From NCBI GenBank assembly GCA_009823395.1, contig CM020501.1, positions 21,037,861 to 21,101,860 on the forward strand: DNA of 64,000 bases, read 5' to 3'. The DNA is from Thamnaconus septentrionalis (lineage: Eukaryota > Chordata > Actinopteri > Tetraodontiformes > Monacanthidae). The position numbers and the translations under genes were made by a program. This document shows, piece after piece, positions 14,072-22,479 of the stretch. Below the pieces are notes generated by a model. The model was given only the letters and a program-made list of their open reading frames with translations. It searched no databases and was not told the DNA's origin. Each line of letters starts with the position of its first letter. Within the stretch, counting starts at the first letter, position 1.

Positions 14072-16032
14072 CACATAGATACACAAACAGAGAAAAGAAA
14101 GACACACACACACACACACAGACGACAAAGACACACAGACACAGAATGACAAGCACGCACACACACACACACCCAATGCGCGCGCACATACACACACACT
14201 GTGTCTGCTGTCTGCAGGTGTCGACTGCGGAGGATGACGGTGTTTTGCTCTACAACGACGACAACGAGCCGATCGCCGTGGAACTCCACCAGGGTCACGT
14301 CAGGGTGACCTATGACCCCGGCAACCAGCCCGCCACGGCGATTTACAGGTACACACACACACCGTGCACACATACATACACATGCGCGACATATTAAAGC
14401 ACAAATATGCGTGTCCCCACTTTAACCTTTTTTTTCCTAGTTCTGTAAGTTTCTGCTCATCTTCTTCAATTTCCGGTTTTAGTTGCTAACAGGATTAAAT
14501 TAGCTGAGATGAGAAAAAGATTGTTTGTACTTTTAGCCTCGAGACGTGAAGCGAAAAGTTCAAACTAACTCAATTAACGAGTTAAACGTGAAATAAAAAA
14601 GGGCAAAAGCTTTTATTTGATTTCCAAGATTGTTGAAATGGTTGTTGTTTTGTATATGAGCCCAGTGATGCTGCTGCTGGTTTCAGTAAATCTGTAACTA
14701 AATTATTGACGAGTTGTTCAGTGTGATCACAACCTGGTTGCTTGTGTTGGATTCCGTCGCAGTTTCAACTTCTGACGGCGTTTCGCTAATTGCGCCGCGC
14801 TCCACTTTTCTGAGAGTTTTTCGCCCTCACTGACCTCGACTCGCTCTCGCTGCTGCAGCGCTGGCTTCAGGTGAGTTGTCTGGTCTCCCGGAGTGACGGC
14901 GGCCTCTCAGCTCGCCGTAGCCCGGCAACGCCGAGCCGGCGAGCGGTGGGGGATGCAGACACTCAAGAGCCGAGTGTCAACTTCATCAGGTGTCAAGTGC
15001 CTAAACGGTTCAGTCTGGAGGAGGGGGAGGAGCCTGGCAAACACACACACACACACACATATACACACAGAAAAAGGTTTCACCCACCTCACTGCCACCA
15101 AACACCAACAATTAAGAAAACTCCACCTCTTTTCAGACTCACACAGTTCTGTCAATCAGCCCTCTGTGATGTCACAAAGGACATCTAAACCTCCTTGGAA
15201 CCATGACCCTCTCCCTCACCCCACCGTCCCAACATCCCAACATCCCAGCCAGGAAAATTGTCCGGATGTGAAGATGGAACAAAACCACCTACAAGTTGGT
15301 TCAGCAGCAGCAACCTGCAGTTCATCAAACAGCCACCAGTGGTTGCATGTCACTGCATTTCAGTGTTTTCAGCCTGTACAAACAGAGAGCAGGTTTGCTG
15401 GTGTCGCCCCCTCAGATAGGGACGTCTCGAACTCCTTCAAGCCCCCTGCTGTCATGTTAAAGGAACATTCCGTCATTTCCGACCAGTTCTTTGTCCTGCA
15501 GCAGGCGTTCCCTGTTCAGAACCTTCTGTCTTCCTCTGTGCCGGCAGCGCCGAGACGGTGAACGACGGCCAGTTCCACACGGTGGAGCTACTGACCTTCA
15601 ACCACATGCTGAACCTGTCGGTGGACGGAGGGGAGCCCACCACCCTGGACAGCCAGCGCCGTAGCACTGTGGCGGCGGCGACAGCCGAGGCGCCGCTGTA
15701 CGTGGGAGGTAAGACCACCTGTCCAGTCTCAGCAGCTCCCGGCGCCTCCCTGTGGCTGAAAGGTGTGGCTGTGACACCTTGCAGGGATGCCTGAGCAGGT
15801 GATGCCAGCATCTTCGGGCCTCCGGCCGCAGAACTTCAACCTGTCCAGCTTCCACGGCTGCATCAGGAACCTCTACATCAACCACGAGCTGCAGGACTTC
15901 ACACGGGGCACCATGAAGCCGGGGGTGGAGCCAGGCTGCCGCGCCTGCCGCAAGATCCACTGCGAGCATGGCGTCTGTCAGCCTGATGGCGCTCAGGTAT
16001 GGCTCTGGGCAGTGGGTGTGGCCTCTCTTCTC

Positions 16033-16063
<31 letters not shown>

Positions 16064-18267
16064 CTCAATCAATCAACTTTTATTTGTAAAGCGTTAAATC
16101 ACATCCAGAGGCATCTCAAATCTCTTCAACACAATCAAACAGAAAAAAAAAACAACAACTGACCCCTCCAGATCAGCAAACCAGGCAAATAATCCCCTGA
16201 AAGCCTGGACTGTCTTCAGAGGGCGGAGTCTTCTGCTTTGAACGGTTGGGGTGAAAAAGTAAATGAAGAGAAAGAGAGAAGAAGAAGTAGTAAATATGAA
16301 TATATATAGTACATATATTTGTCTATTTGTACATACAGTACATACATACAACACAGTTCACACAAGTATATACATATTTTTTTGTGTGATTATAACTAAA
16401 GATTTTCAATAGACTTAATTGTTTTACAGTGGACTGTTTTCGCTGTTGTGGGATGAGATTCCTTGGAAAACCTTTTATCTCCTCTCCTGTCATGTCCTCC
16501 AGGGTCCTCAGTGTCTGTGCAAGGCCGGGTGGGCGGGGGAACGCTGTGACCAGCCGCTGAACACCATCAACGTGGTCACCACCGCCACCGCTGTTGGTCC
16601 CTGCGACGGCAACAAGTGGGTGGAGCCGCCTCGTTTCTTCTCTTCAGAGACATCTCGGTCTTCTGACCTCACAGGGGGGTGTTGGTTGCTTGCTTGTCTC
16701 TACCTGCAGGTGCCAGAAGGGGGCGTGCACGGCCCTGGATGCCGGAACCTACCGCTGCGACTGTCAGGACGGCTACGGCGGCGCCCTGTGCAACTTGCGT
16801 GTGGCGCCAACCACGGCGGTGGGGGGTAGCGTGTGCGGTGGCGGCAGCAGTGGCAGTGGCGCCTTCCAGTGTCTGCATGGGCGCTGCGAGCAGATGGAGG
16901 ACGGCGGTGGGCACTGCATCTGCGAGCCGGGATTCAGCGGAGAGAGCTGCAGCATCGGTGAGGAGGGTGGGACATTAACAGGCTGAGCCAATCAGAGTAG
17001 CTTCCTGTGGCAGGCTGCGATGACCAATTAACTCAGTGGGTTAACCCAAAATTTCGGTCAGATTAGCGTGAAATGCGAATTCTAGCTAAACATTGTTATT
17101 CACTATATGTTCCACTGACTGTATCCCAAAATGCATTGCTAAAAGTAGTGTCCAACCTCTGGTCACTAACCTGGCAATGTATCCCATTATGCATTGCGCT
17201 CACACTGACCCAAGAAGTAGAAAAGGCGAGAGGAGCAGAATGTTATTTTTCTTTTTAATGTGTGTAGACGCTTGTTATTATTATTGTACTTGGCACAAAA
17301 ATGCATATACCATAATTTCCGGACTATAAAGCACACCTCAATATAAGCCGTACCAGCTAAATTTAGGGGAAAAAACAAATGTGTACATATACAAGCTGCA
17401 CTGGACTATAAGCCGCAGGTGTTTCGTCAGGAAACGGGTCCGCGGAACGGATCGGTTTGGCGGCTGCGAGCATGCGGCTCGAGGCAGCGACGCACCAGAG
17501 CTCACAAAGACAGAGCGCTTAAAGACAAGAGAACATACAGGCGAGAGCCAAAACAGAAAAGTTGCGCACTGAACCTACTGATTGGCAACTAAAAAACCTG
17601 TCCCGTAATGAAGTGATACGGGACGCACTTCACTTTGTCCCGTATATTTCGGGGACGCAATAAGACCGCAATGACGTTATTAACAGTGCCAAAGAGTCGT
17701 GTCTGAAAGTTCATTTTAGTTCATTTGCTGAGTCACTTTGTAGTTGGCTACATAGAACTTCATATATAGGACTCGAGTGGGTGATTTCGGACACTGCCAC
17801 CAGTTCAGACCACCAGGGGGTGCTGATCAGGAATCCGATCAGATGCGTTTTTCATTCGACAGAATCTCATTTGGCAGATGACATTAACTCCACCCACTGG
17901 GCCAATCTGGCCAATCGGACCCTGTTTTTTTTTGTTTGTTTTTTTTTTTGTATGGTTTTGTGTGAATTGTCCCTTTAACTCGTCGACTCCCCCCACAGAG
18001 TCTCCATGCCGCGGCGAGCCGGTCCGAGATCACCACCGACTGCAGCGCGGCGACGCCCGCTGCCAGACCACCAAGCCCTTCTCCTGGGTGGAGTGTCGGG
18101 GGCGGTGCCAGCCGGGGGGCGGTGCCTACTCGGGCTCTGGCCCCGCCCCCTGCTGCGCCCCACTGCGGTTGCGGCGCCGGCGGCTGGCCTTCGAGTGCGA
18201 CGATGGCACCTCGTTCACGCAGGATGTGGAGAAGCCGGTGGAGTGCGGCTGCAAGGAGTGTGTGTAG
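336..18267 (+). CDS. slit1: slit1, secreted Slit guidance ligand (3' part of gene, 31 coding exons)
   Basis: Slit proteins are secreted ligands of Robo receptors that steer axons and migrating cells. Joining exons 336-499, 588-738, 852-923, 1315-1386, 1769-1840, 1924-2067, 2164-2327, 2434-2457, 2543-2687, 2787-2861, 2981-3124, 3249-3392, 4364-4530, 4621-4759, 5136-5204, 8342-8413, 8593-8664, 8754-8825, 10141-10304, 11568-11692, 12071-12165, 12545-12684, 13227-13320, 13507-13644, 13755-13986, 14218-14348, 15548-15708, 15785-15996, 16503-16615, 16710-16957 and 17999-18267 gives 4084 nt in one frame, about 1360 residues, with AG/GT at every junction and no stop before TAG at 18265-18267. The domain order (LRR, EGF, laminin G, EGF, cystine knot) is diagnostic of Slit. 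Signatures such as [15 protein letters not shown] and [11 protein letters not shown] match human SLIT1 as I remember it, and lcor is next door as in human. The signal peptide and most of LRR domain 1 lie upstream of the window. Teleosts can carry slit1a and slit1b; I cannot say which this is. Confidence 0.95.
588..2457 (+). CDS. slit1: slit1 exons: LRR domain 2 (Robo-binding domain)
   Basis: Exons 588-738 (N-cap, [20 protein letters not shown]), 852-923, 1315-1386 and 1769-1840 (72-nt single LRRs), 1924-2067 (144-nt double LRR), 2164-2327 (C-cap, [14 protein letters not shown]) and the 24-nt microexon 2434-2457 (encodes AKEQYHIPG across its junctions). LRR exons are all phase 2/2, the usual Slit arrangement. 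In Slit proteins the second LRR domain is the one that docks on Robo Ig1. The 588 acceptor (CCACAG at 582-587) was chosen because the upstream candidate at 554-556 runs straight into an in-frame TAA. Confidence 0.93.
1437..1470. repeat. (AAAC)n microsatellite
   Basis: About eight AAAC units in the slit1 intron after exon 1315-1386, followed by an irregular A/C-rich stretch. Confidence 0.85.
2543..4530 (+). CDS. slit1: slit1 exons: LRR domain 3
   Basis: Exons 2543-2687 (N-cap; [20 protein letters not shown]), 2787-2861 (75-nt LRR, 25 residues), 2981-3124 and 3249-3392 (144-nt double LRRs) and 4364-4530 (C-cap; [16 protein letters not shown]). Junction phases are 1/2 for the N-cap, 2/2 for the LRRs and 2/1 for the cap, as in domain 2. 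The exon at 2981 carries an Ala-rich run from a GGC/GCG-rich stretch ([11 protein letters not shown]), where human SLIT1 has a less repetitive EGAASVSELHL. Introns here are short and dominated by CA/GT arrays; the largest (3393-4363) contains non-coding, repeat-like sequence. Confidence 0.92.
3466..4320. repeat. interspersed-repeat-like sequence in slit1 intron
   Basis: Intron between exons 3249-3392 and 4364-4530. It has internal direct repeats (GCATGTAAAC at about 3541 and 4216, GTCCGA-T/C-TA nearby, CGAGAAAAC at 3487 and 4253), the pattern expected of a short fish DNA transposon. No coding capacity. Family not identified and ends not resolved. Confidence 0.35.
4621..10304 (+). CDS. slit1: slit1 exons: LRR domain 4
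   Basis: Exons 4621-4759 (N-cap; [20 protein letters not shown]), 5136-5204 (69-nt [14 protein letters not shown]), 8342-8413, 8593-8664 and 8754-8825 (72-nt LRRs) and 10141-10304 (C-cap; [16 protein letters not shown], then [11 protein letters not shown]). The 4th LRR domain of Slits mediates dimerisation and heparan sulphate contacts. Two introns stand out: 5205-8341 hosts a separate small gene, and 8826-10140 contains a tandem duplication bounded by GT tracts. Confidence 0.92.
6031..6536. mobile_element. MITE-like element with imperfect terminal inverted repeats, copy 1
   Basis: The left end GGCTGCGTCCAAAATCACC (6032-6050) and the right end, whose reverse complement contains GTGTCCAAAATCAAC (right end about 6517-6534), are imperfect inverted repeats about 500 bp apart. 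The interior stretch 6325-6445 is clearly homologous, in inverted orientation, to 17090-17210 in a later slit1 intron, so this is a dispersed family. No ORF. Confidence 0.6.
6662..6712. repeat. (TTC)17 array
   Basis: Seventeen perfect TTC units just upstream of the CRE of the nested gene's promoter region; a pure polypyrimidine tract. Confidence 0.95.
6798..6878 (+). CDS. short upstream ORF (26 codons) ahead of the nested gene
   Basis: ATG at 6798 has a good context (G at -3, G at +4) and reads [19 protein letters not shown]... to TGA at 6876-6878. This is 33 bases before the main ORF's ATG. It could dampen translation of the main ORF, or be a chance ORF in GC-rich leader. No similarity is recognised. 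Confidence 0.3.
   Translation: MATFLKRGVAPRHLVRLCCPTEPTDF
6912..7391 (+). CDS. unrecognised 159-aa acidic coiled-coil protein, nested in a slit1 intron
   Basis: Single-exon ORF inside the 3.1-kb slit1 intron, same strand. ATG at 6912 sits in a near-perfect Kozak context (GGCGGCGCCATGG). Layout: residues 1-8 MGSANSRQ fit an N-myristoylation pattern (Gly2, Ser6). Then come a Gly/Glu-rich stretch (15-31), a VEVEVEVEE acidic run (about 53-62), and a long Glu/Lys/Arg/Leu coiled coil from about 68 to 133 with leucine heptads ([17 protein letters not shown]). The basic tail [10 protein letters not shown] (about 147-156) resembles a nuclear localisation signal. Third codon positions are overwhelmingly G or C, as in real coding exons nearby. 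AATAAA follows at 7573-7578 and promoter-type elements precede it. I do not recognise the family; a retrocopy of a coiled-coil gene is possible. The coiled coil is not preceded by a bZIP basic region. Confidence 0.6.
   Translation: MGSANSRQICVVAAEEGGRGDGGGGGGAEMEECSDERLYPLWIIEEEELHGEEVEVEVEVEEVDLSSQAQVDLLEEEKKELLEKQQSLEAKARQVERENLRLEKQQRSLERRLKQAEERRSQLEHLFLELKSKKNAALRPSKVGGASRRKKRRSKSVTP
7573..7578 (+). terminator. poly(A) signal of the nested gene
   Basis: AATAAA about 180 bases after the stop codon of the nested ORF, at the end of an AT-rich 3'UTR-like stretch (7450-7580). The following sequence is GT-containing, as expected of a downstream element. Confidence 0.45.
8895..10133. repeat. 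tandem duplication of slit1 intron sequence, bounded by GT arrays
   Basis: Copy A (8895-9576) and copy B (9606-10113) share their start (GAGATCCTCT) and a long middle, for example TGTGCGTCCCTGATGTTTC, CACACGTCCACATCTTTATT and CTTCTGGGGATGCGAGG. They also share their end, CATGGTGACC followed by a GT tract. Copy A carries about 200 extra AT-rich bases (about 8910-9180) beginning CAGCGGTTCCCAAC, which resembles a hAT terminus. Copy B runs directly into the acceptor of exon 10141-10304. Confidence 0.85.
10593..11104. mobile_element. hAT-like nonautonomous element in slit1 intron
   Basis: The left end TAGGGATGCATCGG (10593) and the right end, which reads TAGGGATGGGG on the opposite strand (ending 11104), form short inverted termini. 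They resemble those of the hAT element at 28368-29920. Flanks are (AC)n on both sides, so an 8-bp target duplication cannot be judged. The interior includes a SINE/LINE-tail-like stretch (AAAGTGCTTTGGGGTACC, then GAAAGCGCCATATAAGT, about 10993-11040). No ORF. Confidence 0.55.
11568..13986 (+). CDS. slit1: slit1 exons: EGF repeats 1-6
   Basis: Exons 11568-11692, 12071-12165, 12545-12684, 13227-13320, 13507-13644 and the first part of 13755-13986 encode six EGF-like modules with the regular six-cysteine pattern, for example [37 protein letters not shown] and [12 protein letters not shown]. The DDC.../DEC... starts are of calcium-binding type. In Slit2 proteolytic cleavage falls between EGF5 and EGF6; here that linker is short ([11 protein letters not shown]) and contains no Arg or Lys. 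The exon 13755-13986 runs on into the laminin-G domain ([12 protein letters not shown]) and ends in phase 0. Confidence 0.91.
12367..12412. repeat. two-unit tandem duplication of about 23 bp
   Basis: AATAATAGTTGGGTTAACTG occurs twice back to back in the slit1 intron, after an AATAAT-rich stretch. Confidence 0.8.
13880..15996 (+). CDS. slit1: slit1 exons: laminin-G domain and start of EGF 7
   Basis: The end of exon 13755-13986, then 14218-14348 ([20 protein letters not shown]), 15548-15708 ([18 protein letters not shown]) and 15785-15996 ([17 protein letters not shown], then [11 protein letters not shown]) build one laminin-G sandwich and enter EGF 7. Phases agree (0/2, 2/1, 1/0). The intron 14349-15547 contains a 12-nt stretch with perfect splice sites that would add four residues in frame (listed separately). 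Confidence 0.91.
14859..14870 (+). CDS. slit1: candidate 12-nt in-frame microexon of slit1
   Basis: CGCTGGCTTCAG lies between a pyrimidine-rich acceptor ending CTGCTGCAG (14850-14858) and a consensus donor GTGAGT (14871-14876), with a plausible branch point CTGAC at 14829-14833. The flanking exons join in phase 2, and 12 nt keeps the frame: Y-S-A-E becomes Y-S-A-G-F-S-A-E in the laminin-G domain. The signals are seen in the sequence; use in real transcripts is inferred. Confidence 0.45.
16029..16200. mobile_element. truncated retroposon tail with (AATC)n
   Basis: (AATC)n at about 16036-16072 adjoins CTTTTATTTGTAAAGCG and ATCACATCCAGAGGCATCTC. This arrangement is commonly seen at the 3' end of fish LINE/SINE copies. 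It lies in a slit1 intron; no coding part remains. Confidence 0.5.
16503..18267 (+). CDS. slit1: slit1 exons: EGF 7-9 and C-terminal cystine knot
   Basis: Exons 16503-16615 ([16 protein letters not shown], then start of EGF 8), 16710-16957 ([12 protein letters not shown], then [10 protein letters not shown]...[12 protein letters not shown]) and 17999-18267, the cystine-knot domain ([38 protein letters not shown]). The linker between EGF 8 and 9 is expanded by Gly/Ser-rich sequence ([13 protein letters not shown]). The knot has about a dozen extra residues ([13 protein letters not shown]) before the CC pair compared with human SLIT1 from memory. The stop codon TAG is at 18265-18267. Confidence 0.93.
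17080..17800. mobile_element. MITE-like element, copy 2, interrupted by another repeat
   Basis: 17090-17210 matches the reverse complement of 6325-6445 (for example CAATGTATCCCATTATGCATTG versus its counterpart in copy 1, split here over both strands). The far end GGGTGATTTCGGACACTGCC (17780-17799) resembles the terminus of copy 1. Between them, about 17320-17600, is a segment starting TTCCGGACTATAAAGCAC that looks like a second, unrelated fish repeat inserted into it. It lies in the intron before the last slit1 exon. Confidence 0.5.
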
Positions 18268-18275
18268 AGAACTGA

Positions 18276-18333
<58 letters not shown>

Positions 18334-18641
18334 AACCACTGCAGGAGATCACACAACAAAACAGCAGAAACTGAGTGATTCACTGTGTTTCAGCAGCAAA
18401 ATCTGAAAAAAAAATATCGATTTAGGATTCTAATTAGATTGATGACGTAGAAAAATATACAGCTTTATTTTTTTTTCCAAAAGACGGAATTTCTTGCTGT
18501 TTTTATCCCGCGGTGAAAAAACCCCCCAAACAAACTGGTGAAAAGGTCAGCGTCCCACCTTGCACAGCTTGGGGGTCAGAGGTCGAGGGGTTCATGGAGG
18601 GCAGCGGAGGGGTCGCGGCCCAACGCGCTGCAGATTCCCAG

Positions 18642-18682
<41 letters not shown>

Positions 18683-19587
18683 GCGCACGTGTGTGTGTTG
18701 GTGTGCGTTTGTGTACGTGTTGAAGGGTTGTGATGAATCTTTGGCCACTTGGGGGCAGCACACAGACACACTGAACTGTTGTTGGTTGTGTTAACTGTGT
18801 GAAAACGTCCAACAGCAGCGCAAAGAAAATAATTTGTCTTCTGAAAACCCAGCAGGTCGTCTTTTGGAGTTTTTTTCTTGCCTGAGTTGCTTGGGGTCAT
18901 GTGACTGCTGCGAATAAAAAGTCACCTGACTTGTTTCAGAGAAGCGCAGAATCCAAAAAGAAAAAAGGATCCCAAAATGTAAAAACCCGTAAACTCATGA
19001 AGGGAAATTTAAATTTAAGATAACATTTTGGGTGTTTCCAGCGCCACCCAGACAAGAAGCTAAAGTGTTTTAACTGGTAGGTTTTTCTTGTTATATTATT
19101 CATAGGGCGTTGAGTTCGTAACAAAGTCTTTGAAGCAGCACACCCAGGGTTTGTGCGTCGGGCAGTTTGTCGCGTCGTAACGTAGAAACCGAAGCAATCG
19201 AAGCGACAAATTGTGGGAAAATATGACAACATTAGCTGCGTAGCCGCCGCGGGTGGAACGAGTTCATAATGAGAGTTGGGCTGCTCACATGTGCAGTGTG
19301 TGTGTGTGTGTGTGCATGTGCGCGTGTGTGTGTGTGTGTGTCACCGTCAGACTCCTCCAACAGTGCGACGCTGTCCCAGCTAATGAGCTTCGTTATGCCG
19401 TGATGCCATGTGTTTGTTGGGATCAAACGCCTCCTCTCTGATTGGTCCGGGGAGCCAGTGAACGCATCATCCGTCGTTGTCATTATTGTGAGCGGCCTCG
19501 CAGGAAATGTAGCTTTTATATCCAACTGACATGTTATTTATACAGTGAGACCAAGTTTGTTTTTAACATGTTTTTTTTAAATTATTA

Positions 19588-19627
<40 letters not shown>

Positions 19628-20080
19628 TTTCTGGAGTAATTTTCTTTTTCTGTGCAAGACGAGCCGTGTTGTGAACTTCAAGACTAATGTAGCTTTAACA
19701 ATAATAATAATAGTAATGATAATAATTATGATGATAATGATGCTAATTGTTGTTGTTGTGATACATCAGCGCAGTAACAGCCTAACAGATTGTAATATAT
19801 ATCAGGAGATGTTGGGATTCTGTCATAGTATTTTTATATGTTTGGAGACGATTGTCGTCGACTTGTAGTCACACGTCACATGTTTCTACATTTGCTGTTT
19901 TGTTCAATTGTTTGTTTATTGTTCTTTTTTTTCCCCGGGTTGTCCACAGCCTCGGCGACGATTTGACTGAAAAAAGATTAAAGTGTCAGGTCAAGTTGCC
20001 TGAGAGAAGAAGAACTGCTGCTCCTTTTGTTTTTTCAATCTCCTCTTTATTTAAATAAAGAGCCTTTCCCCCTCCCTCCC
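18268..20080 (+). other. slit1: slit1 3'UTR (extent inferred)
   Basis: No coding potential follows the slit1 stop. A (CA)n array begins ten bases after the stop (18278-18331). AATAAA at 18913-18918 and at 20054-20059 are candidate poly(A) signals, and an ATTAAA-type signal occurs near 19978. The AT-rich sequence around 19500-20060 looks like ordinary UTR and I see no transposon in it, so the distal signal is a plausible end. Confidence 0.5.
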
Positions 20081-20531
20081 CCTCCTCCCTCCTCCACCTT
20101 GACACTGGCTCGTTTTTTTTTTATTTTTTCCCGCTCGCTGCCCCCCCGCCCCCTCCTGTTGTTGTTGCCACGACCTTTGACCTCATTGTGTCACGGCTGT
20201 CTAGGCTGAGCCGATGGGTGATGGCAGCTCGAGGGAGCGAGGGAGGGGGAGGGGGTGAGGCGGAGTGGAGAGAGTGAGTGATGGGAGGAAGGACGATGAG
20301 GAGGATGGGGTGAGGAGGGGAGGCGAGGGAGGGACGTCCCACGGCGAGGAGGCGGCGGGGGTCGAGGGTGGGGGGAATGTGGGGGTCGTTAATGAAACAG
20401 TGATTTATGCGTGAGCCCCTCCCCCCACTCACCTCACCCACTCCTCCCCCTCCCTCCCACCCCCCACCTCACCCAAAACCATAAAACATAATTTACACCC
20501 CCATCGCCTCCAACCGAGTCTCACCTCCCCC

Positions 20532-20534
<3 letters not shown>

Positions 20535-20588
<54 letters not shown>
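20535..20588. repeat. (CA)n array
   Basis: About 27 CA units in intergenic DNA downstream of slit1. Confidence 0.95.
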
Positions 20589-20593
<5 letters not shown>

Positions 20594-21303
20594 ACCTTCC
20601 CAGTCTGCTACAAACTGCTGCATCTGTCCCCCGCCCTCCCCCAACCCCCCACCCGCCTCACCCCTCCTCCCCTGCCGCCTCGCAGTGTCTCTTTAAAGGA
20701 TAAAAATCACGGCGGCAGCACCTTCCCAACCCCCCCCAGTCCCAGTAAAAACCATCCACATCGCATCGCTCACACAAAGGAGCACGAGCACACGCACACA
20801 CACACACATCATAACTGGTGTGTGTGAAAGAGTGTGCTCCTTTAAATCCCTCAACCGCACCACCTCACCAAAACGGAAAAAAACCCAAAAAACTGTCCAG
20901 CAAAAAATTAATTTTTACTTTCGACTCATTTTCTGGCTCCTGTGCGTTTTTTCCGTCTTCGCGTTTTAAACGGAGATCAAACGACAGGACAGCTATGAAG
21001 CTCTGCGAGGGAGGCGGCTCTGTTTAATGAGGGAAGCGAACCGGGGGGGGAGTTGGGGAGTGGTGGTGGTGTGTGTGTGTTTGTGTGTGTGTGTGGAGGG
21101 AGGGGGGTAAACAAACAGACAAACAAACAAACAGTTTGTGGTAAATCTGGTCACAGTCGTGAAATATTTCAGCTGCTGTCTTTTCAGCGCAGAGTCCAGA
21201 AAGCAGCGCAGTTAGCGCGCTGTTAGTTAACGCTGGGCCTTCCCGCCTCAGAGGGCGGAGCCCAGGTCTGCACAGGGGTCGGGGGTCAGGGGAAGGTTGA
21301 CCA

Positions 21304-21740
21304 GGCCTGTGTCTCAATTCAGGGGCTGCATCCTTGAAGTACGCATTTGAAAGGACGTTGCGTCATAGCACTGCGCCGAAGGCTTGTCCCAATTCCCAAA
21401 AGTCCTGAGGACGCTCCAAATGCGCCCTCGTTTTAGCCGATTTCCAAGCTGCACTGCTACTATCCTTCGCGTACTTCTGTATCCCCTGATGAATTGCGTG
21501 CTGCTGCAAAGCATCGTGGGATCCTGGGAAGTCAGCTGAAATTAGTGGCACGTACTGGCAAAGACACGACGTATAAATTTAAGTATTGAAGTTTCACATG
21601 AAATATACAGTTTTTAACGTAGGATTTGACTTATTTGATCATCCAACAGCATCGTTAGAACAACGGCCCTCGAAGAACGCCTCCTTCAGACTGAGGATGC
21701 TCGTTTCGAAGGGTGCAGAGCCTGAATTGAGACACAGCCC
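21304..21740. mobile_element. short inverted-repeat DNA element (MITE)
   Basis: The left terminus GGCCTGTGTCTCAATTCAGG and the right terminus (reverse complement GGGCTGTGTCTCAATTCAGG) match at 19 of 20 positions and lie about 400 bp apart. Sub-terminal repeats such as GCATCCTT/GAAGG and internal CTTGTCCCAATTC recur. CCAGG at both edges may be a short target duplication. No ORF. Confidence 0.75.
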
Positions 21741-22016
21741 AGGACTCGGTGGTGGCAGCGAGGCCTCGGTGCTCAGTGAGTGACATCACAAAAGGCACGT
21801 ATTGCACGTAAGTCCAGAAGTCTGTGTCTTGGCGTAGGAGGTGAAGCAGAAGGATGGAGTCATCCAAAGATGCAGGTTGATCTTAGAAATGAATGAATTA
21901 AAGGTCCCACTGAAATAAATAAAGAAATGAATGGATGAATAAATAAATAAATCGACAAAAGATGAAGGTGCAAATCCAAACAAATTTAATCTGTGTTCCC
22001 GCCCACCTGCTTGTAC

Positions 22017-22019
<3 letters not shown>

Positions 22020-22099
<80 letters not shown>

Positions 22100-22108
22100 C
22101 ACACACAA
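22020..22108. repeat. (CA)n array
   Basis: About 43 CA units with one CG interruption, in the intergenic region. Confidence 0.95.
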
Positions 22109-22441
22109 AGCTGACATTTGAGTTGCGTCACAGCAGAAACTGTCTGACGTGTTGTAATGGTCAGATAGCTTTTAGTTCACAGGTTTGACACTTTTAAAAA
22201 GTCTATAATTTAATTTTTCACCTTCTCATTTGATCAAAGTGCCTGAAAAAAAATAATATCAGCCTCGCTGTTCCCCCCTGGTGAGACTCTCCAGCTGTCT
22301 TGTTTCTCTCTTTATTTTTTCCTCCCACTTCTCTCAGTAGACCAATCAGGAGGCTGCAGGTTGGCAGTCTGCTGCAGGGTGTAGTGTCGTATTGCGGAGG
22401 AGCAGCAGGGGGCAGCAGGTGTCAGATACCTGCAGAGGAGG

Positions 22442-22445
<4 letters not shown>

Positions 22446-22473
<28 letters not shown>

Positions 22474-22475
22474 AC
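22446..22475. repeat. (CTG)n array
   Basis: About nine CTG units; the start of a long pyrimidine-rich zone that runs to about 23060. Confidence 0.85.
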
Positions 22476-22479
22476 CTGC

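Larger units (their letters stand above)
1264..18331. repeat. (CA/GT)n arrays distributed through slit1 introns
   Basis: Main arrays: GT 1264-1308, CA 2079-2116, GT about 2332-2354, CA 2694-2724, GT 3204-3243, CA 3397-3465, GT 5671-5755, GT 8199-8291, GT 8530-8580, GT 8837-8894, GT 9577-9605, GT 9903-9934, GT 10114-10133, GT 11506-11557, GT/CA 12970-13031, CA 13325-13368, CA 14003-14068 and, just after the stop, CA 18278-18331. Many lie within 5-20 bases of a splice donor or acceptor. Confidence 0.95.
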
